A stretch of DNA of 64,000 bases from Streptomyces lincolnensis (lineage in GTDB: Bacteria; Actinomycetota; Actinomycetes; Streptomycetales; Streptomycetaceae). Made by a program: the position numbers and the translations under genes. Below, piece by piece: positions 8,992 to 16,283 of the stretch; position 1 is the stretch's first letter, and each line of letters begins with the position of its first letter. Location of the stretch: assembly GCF_021173675.1 (NCBI RefSeq), contig NZ_JAIHON010000002.1:496001-560000 (forward strand), written 5' to 3'. A model generated the notes under the pieces. The model had not been told where the DNA came from, searched no databases, and worked only from the letters and a program-made list of their open reading frames with translations.

Positions 8992-9558
8992 TCAGGGCTT
9001 CTGGTGGTCGGCGCTCCTGCGGGAGGCTTCCAGGCCCCGGAGGCGTTCCAGCTCGCGGCGGTCGCGCTTGGTCGGGCGGCCCGCGCCACGGTCGCGGAGG
9101 GCGATGGGGGCGACGGCCTCGCGGGACGGGGGCGGCGGGCTGTTGTCGACATAGCACTGGGCGGCGACGGGGGCCCCGACCCGCTTGCGGATGAGCCGCT
9201 TGACGACGACGATCCGCTCCCGGCCCTCCTGCCGTACGCGCACCTCGTCGCCGACGCGCACGGAGTACGCGGGCTTCACGCGCTCGCCGTTCACCCGGAC
9301 ATGGCCACCCCGGCAGGCGGTGGCGGCCATGGAGCGGGTCTTGAGCAGGCGCACGGACCAGATCCAGCTGTCGAGGCGCACGCTCTCGCCGCTCTGCGGG
9401 CCGGCCGCCTCGGCGGCGGACACGGCGGCCGCGACCGTGGGGTCCAGGTCCTGCGGGGCGGTCTCCTGGCCGGTGCCGGTGCGCGTGGTCGTGCCCGCGT
9501 CGGCGTCGGTGCCGTTCGTCCCGCCCGTCGTGTTGTCGTCCGCGTGCTCAGCAGCCAT
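8992..9558 (-). CDS. S4-domain RNA-binding protein (Hsp15/HslR-like)
   Basis: Carries one S4 RNA-binding domain (VRLDSWIWSVRLLKTRSMAATACRGGHVRVNGERVKPAYSVRVGDEVRV split over residues about 61-108), followed by the basic C-terminal region RLIRKRVGAP...RPTKRDRRELERL of ribosome-associated Hsp15-like proteins, which act on stalled 50S subunits in E. coli. The first 55 residues are low-complexity Thr/Asp/Gly/Ala and unlike the family. Translation could therefore begin nearer the S4 domain, although no better ribosome site decides it. Confidence 0.8.
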   Translation of the reverse strand: MAAEHADDNTTGGTNGTDADAGTTTRTGTGQETAPQDLDPTVAAAVSAAEAAGPQSGESVRLDSWIWSVRLLKTRSMAATACRGGHVRVNGERVKPAYSVRVGDEVRVRQEGRERIVVVKRLIRKRVGAPVAAQCYVDNSPPPPSREAVAPIALRDRGAGRPTKRDRRELERLRGLEASRRSADHQKP

Positions 9559-9673
9559 GCCTCTGACCTTAATGCCCTGGGGAGGGAGGAGCGGATGGGT
9601 TTTCGGGGCGGGAACGGGGTGGGTGTACAGGGCCGTTTCGGTGTCGGGCCCGGCTCTTTCGTACGGTGGGGGA

Positions 9674-10483
9674 ATGGACAGCAGCGGTCGGGACGGGCCG
9701 GCCGGTCACGGCGGACTCGATGGGCTCGACGGGCTTGATGGGCTCGGCGGGCTGGGGCGGCTCGATGAGCGGATCGCCGGCTGCCGGGCCTGTCCGCGGC
9801 TGGTCGCCTGGCGTGAGGAGGTGGCCCGGACGAAGCGGGCCGCGTTCGCCGACTGGACGTACTGGGGTCGGCCGGTGCCGGGGTTCGGCCCGCCGGACGC
9901 CCGGTTGCTGATCGTCGGCCTGGCCCCGGCCGCGCACGGCGGCAACCGGACCGGGCGGATGTTCACCGGCGACCGCTCCGGGGACGTGCTGTACCAGGCG
10001 CTGTACGACGTGGGACTCGCCTCGCAGCCCACGGCCGTCTCCTTGGACGACGGCCTGGAACTGCACGGCGTGCGGATCACCTCGCCCGTGCACTGCGCCC
10101 CGCCCGCCAACAAGCCCACCCCCGAGGAGCGGGACACCTGTCGGCCCTGGCTCGTACAGGAGCTGAACCTGCTGCGGCCGACCCTGCGGGCCGTGGTCGT
10201 GCTCGGTGCCTTCGGCTGGCAGGCCGCGCTGCCGGCGTTCGCGGAGGCGGGATGGCGGGTGCCCCGACCCCGGCCCGCCTTCGCCCACGGCGCCCGCCTC
10301 ACACTCGACGGGGACGGCTCGCGCGACGGCCTCGACCTCTTCGGCTGCTTCCACGTCAGCCAGCGCAACACCTTCACCGGACGGCTGACGCCCGCGATGC
10401 TGCGGGAGGTGCTGGGGACGGCGGCGGAGGCGGCGGGACTGCGCCGGGAAAACGAGGGGACACGGCTGCCGTACGAGGGTTAG
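9674..10483 (+). CDS. uracil-DNA glycosylase, family 5 (UDGb type)
   Basis: Removes uracil and some other deaminated bases from DNA in base-excision repair. Motif A is GLAPAAHGGNRTGRMFTGD and the second active-site loop is CFHVSQRNTFTGRLT, both diagnostic of UDGb. Four cysteines suited to a 4Fe-4S cluster are present: C37 and C40 (CRAC), then HC and TC 16 residues apart. Length is 269 aa. The N-terminus holds a short GLDGLDGLDGLGGL repeat from a 9-nt DNA repeat (about 9717-9770). ATG 9674 lies 7 nt after TACGGT, so the mRNA may be leaderless. Confidence 0.9.
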   Translation: MDSSGRDGPAGHGGLDGLDGLDGLGGLGRLDERIAGCRACPRLVAWREEVARTKRAAFADWTYWGRPVPGFGPPDARLLIVGLAPAAHGGNRTGRMFTGDRSGDVLYQALYDVGLASQPTAVSLDDGLELHGVRITSPVHCAPPANKPTPEERDTCRPWLVQELNLLRPTLRAVVVLGAFGWQAALPAFAEAGWRVPRPRPAFAHGARLTLDGDGSRDGLDLFGCFHVSQRNTFTGRLTPAMLREVLGTAAEAAGLRRENEGTRLPYEG

Positions 10484-10492
10484 GTTCGCCGG

Positions 10493-11455
10493 ATGCCCCT
10501 TTACCCGGAGACCGAACCGTACGACCACGGCATGCTCGATGTCGGCGACGGCCATCGCGTGTACTGGGAGACCTGCGGGAACCCGGCCGGGAAGCCGGCG
10601 CTGGTGCTGCACGGCGGGCCGGGGTCCGGCTGCGTGCCCTACTTCCGGCGGCTCTTCGATCCCGCCGCGTACCGGATCGTGCTGCTCGACCAGCGCGGCT
10701 GCGGGCGTTCGACACCGCACGCGAGCGCGTACGACACCGACATGAGCGTGAACACGACGGCTCATCTGATCGCCGACCTGGAAGTACTGCGGCGGGAACT
10801 GGGCATCGCGCGGTGGCTGGTGTGGGGGGTGTCGTGGGGCTCGGTGCTCGGGCTGCGGTACGCGCAGACCCGTCCGGAGGCGGTGAGCGAGCTGGTCCTG
10901 ACGGGTGTCGCGACCGGCTCCAACCCCGAGGCGGCCCTGCTCACCAGGGGGCTCGGGCAGATCTTCCCGGAGGCCTTCGAGCGGTTCGTCGGTGAGCTGC
11001 CGGCCGACGCACGCGACGGCGACCTCGCCGCCGCCTACAACCGGCTGATCGAGTCACCCGACCCCGAGGTGCGGGCGCGGGCCGCTCGGGCCTGGACGGA
11101 CTGGGAGACGGCCTGCGTCCCGGCGCCGCCCCGGTCGGTGCCGCGGTACGAGGACGAGCGGTTCCGGATGGGCTTCGCCCGTACCGTCACGCACTACTTC
11201 GGCAACGACCACTTCCTCGGCGAGGGCAACGACGAAGGGGTCGTCCTGCGCGACGCCCCGCTGCTGAAGGGCATCCCCGGCACCCTGGTCCAGGGCAGCC
11301 TCGACTTCGGGAACCTGCTGGGCACCGTGTGGCGCCTCCATCAGGCCTGGCCCGGCAGCGAGTTGGTGCTCGTCGACGACGTGGGGCACAACGCGGGGGC
11401 TCCGGCCGTCGCCGAGGCTCTGGTGGCGGCGACGGACAAGTACGCGCGCTCCTAG
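10493..11455 (+). CDS. pip: proline iminopeptidase (S33)
   Basis: Alpha/beta hydrolase that removes N-terminal proline from peptides; cytoplasmic, 320 aa. Markers are the oxyanion segment LVLHGGPGSGC, DQRGCGRSTPHAS, the nucleophile elbow GVSWGSVLGLRYAQ (usually GGSWGS), the acid in VQGSLDFGN and the catalytic His in DDVGHNAG. It begins 9 nt after the glycosylase stop. TAGGTT lies 7 nt before the ATG, so it may have its own leaderless transcript. The stop abuts the convergent GntR gene. Confidence 0.9.
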   Translation: MPLYPETEPYDHGMLDVGDGHRVYWETCGNPAGKPALVLHGGPGSGCVPYFRRLFDPAAYRIVLLDQRGCGRSTPHASAYDTDMSVNTTAHLIADLEVLRRELGIARWLVWGVSWGSVLGLRYAQTRPEAVSELVLTGVATGSNPEAALLTRGLGQIFPEAFERFVGELPADARDGDLAAAYNRLIESPDPEVRARAARAWTDWETACVPAPPRSVPRYEDERFRMGFARTVTHYFGNDHFLGEGNDEGVVLRDAPLLKGIPGTLVQGSLDFGNLLGTVWRLHQAWPGSELVLVDDVGHNAGAPAVAEALVAATDKYARS

Positions 11456-12127
11456 CTAGGTGAGTTCGGCGGCCTCGCCGAACAGCTGCCGTACCGTCGA
11501 GTCGTAGTTGGTCCGTACGTGGGCGAGGGCGTGGGCGCGGGCCCGGTCGGGGTCGCCGGATGCGATCGCCTCGTACAACTCGCGGTGTTCCACGAGGAGT
11601 TGGGGCCACTCCTCGTTGCGCCGGGTCATCCAGCGCAGCCGGCCGGCGACGGGTTCCAGGGCCTCGATGAGCAGGCTGTTGTCCGCCATCGCGACGATGC
11701 GGTCGTGGAGGCGGCTGTTGACGTCGGTGATCGTCTCCGCGTCGCCCGCCTCGGTCGCGGCGGCGGCCCGGTCGAGGAGTTCCTCGACCTCGGCGAGGTC
11801 CTGGGGGGTCGCACGGGCCGCGGCGAGTCCGGCCGCGTAGACCTCCAGCGCCTCGCGCAGTTCGAAGAGCTCCTTGACGTCGTTGGGGGTGAGACGGCGT
11901 ACGACGATCCGGCGCGGGGTCTCGAAGTGGACGAAGCCCTCGGCGACCAGGGCGCGGATCGCCTCGCGGACCGGCACCCGGGAGACACCGAAGCGCTCGG
12001 CCAGTTCCCGTTCGACGAGTCGGTCGCCGGGGCGCAGGCCGCCCGAGATGATCTCCTGCCGCAGCGTGGCCAGGACGCGTTCGCGCACCGCGCCGATGGG
12101 TTCGATCTTCGTCGTCGTGGAGCTCAT
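11456..12127 (-). CDS. GntR-family regulator, FCD subfamily
   Basis: 223-residue transcription factor. The N-terminal winged helix-turn-helix runs about residues 10-75 (LVERELAERFGVSRVPVREAIRAL) and the all-helical FCD ligand-binding domain about 85-215, with the usual metal/ligand residues in LHDRIVAMADN and HREL. It is divergent from the NCS1 permease, and a perfect palindrome of GntR/FCD type lies between them, so it most likely controls that operon and itself. The inducer is presumably a substrate of the pathway. Confidence 0.92.
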   Translation of the reverse strand: MSSTTTKIEPIGAVRERVLATLRQEIISGGLRPGDRLVERELAERFGVSRVPVREAIRALVAEGFVHFETPRRIVVRRLTPNDVKELFELREALEVYAAGLAAARATPQDLAEVEELLDRAAAATEAGDAETITDVNSRLHDRIVAMADNSLLIEALEPVAGRLRWMTRRNEEWPQLLVEHRELYEAIASGDPDRARAHALAHVRTNYDSTVRQLFGEAAELT

Positions 12128-12218
12128 GAGCCCATCCTCGCCGACCCGGGGCGTGTTTTACGGAGCGTTAACGGTAACGACATCGGCCGGAATGGTTGAC
12201 GAGAGGACCATGTCCGCA

Positions 12219-12234
12219 GTTTGGTATACCAAAC
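12219..12234. promoter_or_regulatory. palindromic GntR-type operator
   Basis: GTTTGGTATACCAAAC is a perfect 16-bp palindrome containing TGGTATACCA, the core recognised by many FCD-type GntR proteins. It sits between the divergent gntR (start 12127) and permease (start 12309) genes, just downstream of a TTGACG hexamer (12196-12201), and so is placed to block transcription toward the permease. Confidence 0.75.
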
Positions 12235-12308
12235 GCGTTGCCAAGCGACCGGAAACCAGCCACCCCCCGAGTGCTCCTCCTCCGTCCCCGGCTCCTCATG
12301 GAGGCCCC

Positions 12309-13787
12309 GTGTCCCTCGCCGAGTCCGCCGAAGCCACCGGCGCAGCAGCGTTCGTCCCCGACCCCCGGCTCACCAACGAAGACCTCGCGCCCGCGGAGAA
12401 GCGCAACTGGAAGGTCTTCGACCTCTTCGCCATGTGGATGTCCGACGTCCACAACCTCGGCAACTACACCTTCGCCGCCGGACTGCTCTTCCTCGGCATG
12501 AACGTGTGGCAGATCTTCACGTCCCTGCTCGTCGGCTTCGTGATCATCTACATCGGGATGAACATGATGGGCCGCATCGGACAGCGCACCGGCGTCCCCT
12601 TCCCCGTGGTCAGCCGGATCGCCTTCGGCGTGTGGGGCGCCAACATCCCCGCCCTGATCAGGGCCGTCATCGCCATCATGTGGTACGGCATCCAGACCTA
12701 CCTGGCCTCCGTCGCCGTCAACGTGATGCTGCTCGCGGCCTGGCCGGGCCTGGAGTCCTGGACGCACAACTCCTTCCTCGGGCTCGACGCGCTCGGCTGG
12801 GTGTCGTTCGTCGCGCTGTGGCTGATCCAGGCGGCGATCATCAGCCAGGGCATGGAGTCCGTGCGGAAGTTCCAGGACTTCTGCGGTCCCGCCATCTGGG
12901 TCGTGATGATCGCCCTGGCCGTGTGGATCCTCTGGAAGGCCGGCTGGACGATCTCGCTGACCAGCACCCCGCACCCGGTCTCCGTCGGCGAGCAGTGGCG
13001 GCAGTGGTTCGGCGGGGTCGGCCTGATTCTCGCCACCTACGGCACGCTGATGCTCAACTTCTGCGACTTCTCCCGCTTCTCGCCCGACTACAAGAGCGTC
13101 AGGCGCGGCAACTTCTGGGGCCTGCCGGTCAACTCGACCGCCTTCGTGATCCTGTCGGTCGTCGTCACGGCGGGCGCGTTCGAGGTGTTCGGCAAGGAAA
13201 TCACCGAGCCCGCCCACCTCGTCGCCGAGATCGGCAACACCTGGGTGCTGGTGCTGGGCGCGCTGACCTTCGCCATCGCCACCATGGGCGTCAACATCGT
13301 CGCCAACTTCGTCTCACCGGCGTACGACCTGGCCAACGTCTGGCCGCAGAAGATCACCTTCAAGGTCGGCGGCATGATCAGCACCGTGGTCGCCCTGCTG
13401 GTGACCCCGTGGAACCTCTTCTCCAACCCCACGGTCGTCAACTACTTCCTCGGCGGTCTCGGCGCCTTCCTCGGCCCCCTGTTCGGCGTGATCATGGTCG
13501 ACTACTACCTGGTCAAGCAGGGCCGCATCAACGTCGACGACCTGTTCAAGGCGGAGCCCGGCTCCCCGTACTACTACCGCAAGGGCGTCAACCCCAAGGC
13601 CCTGTGGGCGTTCCTGCCGTCGGCCGCGGTCGCCGCGGTGCTCGCCCTGTGGGGCGAGTTCAGCGAGGTGGCGCCCTACTCCTGGTTCATCGGCACGGCG
13701 CTGTCCGCCGGCCTGTACCTGGCTCTGTGCCGCTCCGAGCGGGCGGCCAACTCCGTGGCCGTCACCGAGACGTCCGTGGAGGTCTGA
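12309..13787 (+). CDS. NCS1-family cytosine/purine/hydantoin-type permease
   Basis: Nucleobase-cation symporter-1 transporter, 492 aa, about 12 membrane helices. Typical blocks are FDLFAMWMSDVHNLGNYTFAAG, GVPFPVVSRIAFGVWGANIPALIRA and NFVSPAYDLANVWP. The adjacent racemase-like and RidA genes suggest hydantoin, allantoin or a related ring compound as substrate, but this is inference. GTG 12309 is chosen because GGAGG (12300-12304) precedes it. An ATG at 12210 in the same frame would place the operator inside the coding region. Confidence 0.9.
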   Translation: MSLAESAEATGAAAFVPDPRLTNEDLAPAEKRNWKVFDLFAMWMSDVHNLGNYTFAAGLLFLGMNVWQIFTSLLVGFVIIYIGMNMMGRIGQRTGVPFPVVSRIAFGVWGANIPALIRAVIAIMWYGIQTYLASVAVNVMLLAAWPGLESWTHNSFLGLDALGWVSFVALWLIQAAIISQGMESVRKFQDFCGPAIWVVMIALAVWILWKAGWTISLTSTPHPVSVGEQWRQWFGGVGLILATYGTLMLNFCDFSRFSPDYKSVRRGNFWGLPVNSTAFVILSVVVTAGAFEVFGKEITEPAHLVAEIGNTWVLVLGALTFAIATMGVNIVANFVSPAYDLANVWPQKITFKVGGMISTVVALLVTPWNLFSNPTVVNYFLGGLGAFLGPLFGVIMVDYYLVKQGRINVDDLFKAEPGSPYYYRKGVNPKALWAFLPSAAVAAVLALWGEFSEVAPYSWFIGTALSAGLYLALCRSERAANSVAVTETSVEV

Positions 13788-13792
13788 GAGAC

Positions 13793-14527
13793 GTGCGGAT
13801 CGTCGTCACCAACTGCAACACCACGCAGGAGATGACCGAGGAGATCGTACGAGGTGCCCGGGCCGCCGCAGGCCCGGGCACCACCGTGACCGGGCTGACC
13901 CCGGCCTGGGGGCCCGAGTCGGCCGAGGGCTGGCTCGACAGCTATCTCTCGGCGGCGGCGGTCATCGACCTGCTGCGGACGTACGAGAGCCCCTACGACG
14001 CCGTGGTCATGGCCGGCTTCGGCGAGCACGGGCGGGAAGGCGTCCGGGAGTTGGTGGACGTCCCGGTCGTGGACATCACCGAGGCCGCCGCCCATCTCGC
14101 CTGTCTGCTCGGCCGCCGGTACGGGGTGATCACCACGCTGGAACGCTCGTGCGGCCAGATCGAGGACAGCCTGGAACTGGCCGGCGTGGGCCGCAACTGC
14201 GCCGTCGTCGTCGGCACGGGCCTCGGCGTCCTCGACCTCGGGGACACGGCGCGTACCGAGGCCGCGTTCCTGACGGCGGCCGAGCGGGCGTGCGCGGCCG
14301 GCGCCGAGGTGCTGGTCCTCGGCTGCGCCGGGATGACCGGACTCCAGCGGGTGGTGGGGGAGAAGCTCGGCATCCCTGTCGTCGACGGGGTCGCGGCGGC
14401 GGTCAGGCTCGCCGAGTCACTGGTCGCGCTGGGCCTCACCACTAGTCGGGCCGGGAGCTACGCGAAGCCGGTGCCGAAGCGGCGGCAGTGGGGGGCTCCT
14501 CCTCCGGGACGACCGCCGTCGCCGTGA
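13793..14527 (+). CDS. Asp/Glu/hydantoin racemase superfamily protein with first catalytic Cys replaced by Gly
   Basis: 244-residue member of the superfamily that includes hydantoin and allantoin racemases, maleate isomerase and arylmalonate decarboxylase. The second active-site cysteine is present (LGCAGM, Cys178). The first, normally in a CFGDPG-like motif, is Gly75 (MAGFGEHG). Two cysteines are needed for two-base racemization; arylmalonate decarboxylase naturally has Gly plus one Cys. GTG start, 5 nt after the permease stop, so co-transcribed with it. The last 86 nt overlap the convergent RidA gene. Confidence 0.8.
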   Translation: MRIVVTNCNTTQEMTEEIVRGARAAAGPGTTVTGLTPAWGPESAEGWLDSYLSAAAVIDLLRTYESPYDAVVMAGFGEHGREGVRELVDVPVVDITEAAAHLACLLGRRYGVITTLERSCGQIEDSLELAGVGRNCAVVVGTGLGVLDLGDTARTEAAFLTAAERACAAGAEVLVLGCAGMTGLQRVVGEKLGIPVVDGVAAAVRLAESLVALGLTTSRAGSYAKPVPKRRQWGAPPPGRPPSP

Positions 14528-14900
14528 TCTCCACCAGCTGGCCCCTGTATCCGAGGCAGGCGACCCCGATCAGCGTCGAGGAGTGCGGTCCGGTGCTGAG
14601 CCCGGACGCCTCGACGACGTCCCACACGGCGGACAGCATCGCGGGCTCACCGCTCACGACGTACACGTCCGTCGACACGACGTGCTCCAAGTCGCTGCCG
14701 ACCGCCCGCAGTTGCTCACCGAGATTCGCGATCACCTGCTCGGCCTGCCGGACGGGGTCTCCCTCGCCGACGACCTTCCCGTCGGCGTCGAGGGGTACGG
14801 AGCCCGCGAGGAAGGCCAGCTTCGTGCCGGCCTCGACGACGGAGGCGTGGGCGTAGGTGGGCGGCGGGAAGAGACCGGGGACGGTGACACGCTGGATCAC
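14442..14900 (-). CDS. RidA family protein
   Basis: Member of the YjgF/YER057c/UK114 (RidA) family, 152 aa, usually trimeric and acting on reactive enamine/imine intermediates. Family blocks are YAHASVVEAGTKLAFLAGSVPLDADGKVV, LGEQLRAVGSDLEHVVSTDVYVV, and STLIGVACLGYRGQLVEITATAVVP. The classic RidA arginine position holds the Y-R-G turn, so it may be another subfamily (compare RutC). GTG 14900 has GGAG six bases upstream, whereas ATG 14915 has none. Convergent with the racemase-like gene; probably part of the same pathway. Confidence 0.85.
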   Translation of the reverse strand: MIQRVTVPGLFPPPTYAHASVVEAGTKLAFLAGSVPLDADGKVVGEGDPVRQAEQVIANLGEQLRAVGSDLEHVVSTDVYVVSGEPAMLSAVWDVVEASGLSTGPHSSTLIGVACLGYRGQLVEITATAVVPEEEPPTAAASAPASRSSRPD

Positions 14901-14930
14901 GGGGGCTCCTGACATGGGTGGAGGCTTAAG

Positions 14931-14986
14931 GGCGAGAGGCGAGAGGCGAGAGGCGAGAGGCGAGAGGCGAGAGGCGAAGGGCGAGG
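14931..14986. repeat. heptanucleotide tandem repeat (GGCGAGA)n
   Basis: Eight units of GGCGAGA, the last two altered (GGCGAAG, GGCGAGG). It lies between the start of the RidA gene and the end of the next gene on the same strand. Slippage-prone; no coding role. Confidence 0.9.
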
Positions 14987-14999
14987 GGTGACGGCCCGA

Positions 15000-15383
15000 T
15001 CATCTGAGGCCGGGGCCACCGCCGCATCCGAATTTCCCGGCCGCGAGCAGCGACGCGTACACCCTGCGCCGGAGCACCACCCGCCGTCTGCGCGCCGCCG
15101 CGGCCCTCGCCGCGGTCGACCGGCGCGCGGCTGCTGCCCACACGGCCCGGAACTCTCCGCTCCGCTCGGCGGCCCGGACCCGCTCCAGGCGGTACAGGCG
15201 GGTCTGCGGAGCCGAGCGGAGGTGCGGGTGCGGACGCAACAGGTCGGGTTCGCCGAGCAGGTGGCGCACCAGGCCGGGTGTCCAGCCCCGCACGCGCAGT
15301 CCCGCGGCCGAGAGATGGGTGCGGGGCGGCGGCCGCCAGGCGGCGCGGTCGTCGTCCCCGTGGTCCGTCCGGTGTGCGGGCAT
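15000..15383 (-). CDS. conserved hypothetical protein, Arg/Ala-rich
   Basis: 127-residue basic, soluble protein. The segment LSAAGLRVRGWTPGLVRHLLGEPDLLRPHPHLRSAPQTRLYRLERVRAAE (residues about 21-70) looks like a conserved actinobacterial family that I have seen only as hypothetical. The tail is Ala/Arg-rich. ATG 15383 is preceded by GGGGGAA. A TTGTCAGTG box on this strand at 15453-15461 lies about 70 nt upstream of the start. Function unknown. Confidence 0.65.
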   Translation of the reverse strand: MPAHRTDHGDDDRAAWRPPPRTHLSAAGLRVRGWTPGLVRHLLGEPDLLRPHPHLRSAPQTRLYRLERVRAAERSGEFRAVWAAAARRSTAARAAAARRRRVVLRRRVYASLLAAGKFGCGGGPGLR

Positions 15384-15438
15384 CGCGATTTCCCCCGTCG
15401 TCGCGTCGAATCTGCCATTACGCTGAGTGACTGATTCA

Positions 15439-15461
15439 TTGATATCGCGCACCACTGACAA
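15439..15461 (-). promoter_or_regulatory. possible weak PafBC-type promoter
   Basis: Reading the minus strand: TTGTCAGTG (15461-15453), eight bases, then TATCAA (15444-15439). The first half is a perfect match to the DNA-damage promoter box of uvrB further along, but the -10 element lacks the final T of TAnnnT. It would drive the hypothetical gene ending at 15000. Confidence 0.35.
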
Positions 15462-15474
15462 TGGGGGTCTCGCC

Positions 15475-16272
15475 TTGTCCGACGCCGACTTTCCCGACGC
15501 CGTCTCCGACCGTCTCGCCGCCCTCCCCACGGTCCGGGCGGTGGCCCTCGGCGGTTCCCGCGCCCAGGGCACGCACACCCCCGCCAGCGACTGGGACCTG
15601 GCCGTGTACTACCGCGGCCCCTTCGACCCCGCCGATCTGCGCGCCCTCGGCTGGGAGGGCGAGGTGTCCGAGGTCGGCGGCTGGGGCGGCGGGGTGTTCA
15701 ACGGAGGCGCCTGGCTCACGATCGACGGACGGCGCGTGGATGTGCACTACCGCGACCTGGACGTCGTAGAACACGAGCTGGCGGAGGCGGAGGAAGGGCG
15801 GTTCCGGGTGGAGCCGCTGTTGTTCCATCTCGCCGGGATTCCCAGCTATCTGGTGGTCGCGGAACTGGCGATCAACTGTGTGCTGCGCGGCGAACTCCCG
15901 CGCCCGGAGGCCTTTCCGGAGAAGCTGCGGCGTACGGCGAACGAGCGTTGGTACGGCACGGCTCGCGCCACCCTCGCCTACGCGAGGTCGAACCACGCCC
16001 CGGCCGGCCGCCTCACCGAGGTCGCCGGAGCCGTCGCCACGGCCGCGGTGCAGACGGGGCACGCCGTACTGGCGGCGCGCGGGGAGTGGGTGACCAACGA
16101 GAAGCGGCTGCTGGAGCGGGCCGGGTTGCGGGCGGTGGACGGGATCGTGGCGGGTGCGGGTGCGGGTGCGGGTGCGGGTGGTGGCGATGCCGGGGACGTG
16201 CTGACGGCTGCTGTCGACGAGGCCGAACGGCTCTTCGCCACGGCGATGAAGTCCGCGGCCTCGGCCTCTTGA
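15475..16272 (+). CDS. nucleotidyltransferase-fold protein
   Basis: Pol-beta-type nucleotidyltransferase, about 265 aa. The GS-x10-DxD signature is GGSRAQGTHTPASDWDLAVYY (about residues 26-46), and the third acidic residue is in RRVDVHYRD. Such proteins add nucleotides to small molecules or proteins (antibiotic adenylyltransferases, toxin-antitoxin MNT); here the substrate is unknown. TTG 15475 is preferred because GGGGGT precedes it; GTG 15427 is an alternative. Near the C-terminus is a GAGAGAGAG run encoded by a GCGGGT hexanucleotide repeat (about 16150-16182). Confidence 0.8.
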   Translation: MSDADFPDAVSDRLAALPTVRAVALGGSRAQGTHTPASDWDLAVYYRGPFDPADLRALGWEGEVSEVGGWGGGVFNGGAWLTIDGRRVDVHYRDLDVVEHELAEAEEGRFRVEPLLFHLAGIPSYLVVAELAINCVLRGELPRPEAFPEKLRRTANERWYGTARATLAYARSNHAPAGRLTEVAGAVATAAVQTGHAVLAARGEWVTNEKRLLERAGLRAVDGIVAGAGAGAGAGGGDAGDVLTAAVDEAERLFATAMKSAASAS

Positions 16273-16283
16273 TGCCGCCCCTC

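Noticed and set aside
12210..12308. ATG at 12210 as start of the NCS1 permease
   Set aside because: It would put the GntR operator inside the gene and lacks family homology before residue 33; GTG 12309 has a GGAGG site.
14931..14986. CRISPR array
   Set aside because: Units are contiguous 7-mers with no spacers and no cas genes nearby. The same applies to 17481-17555, which is coding.
15427..15474. GTG 15427 as start of the nucleotidyltransferase
   Set aside because: No ribosome site, and it would overlap the divergent promoter region; TTG 15475 has GGGGGT upstream. Not excluded, only less likely.
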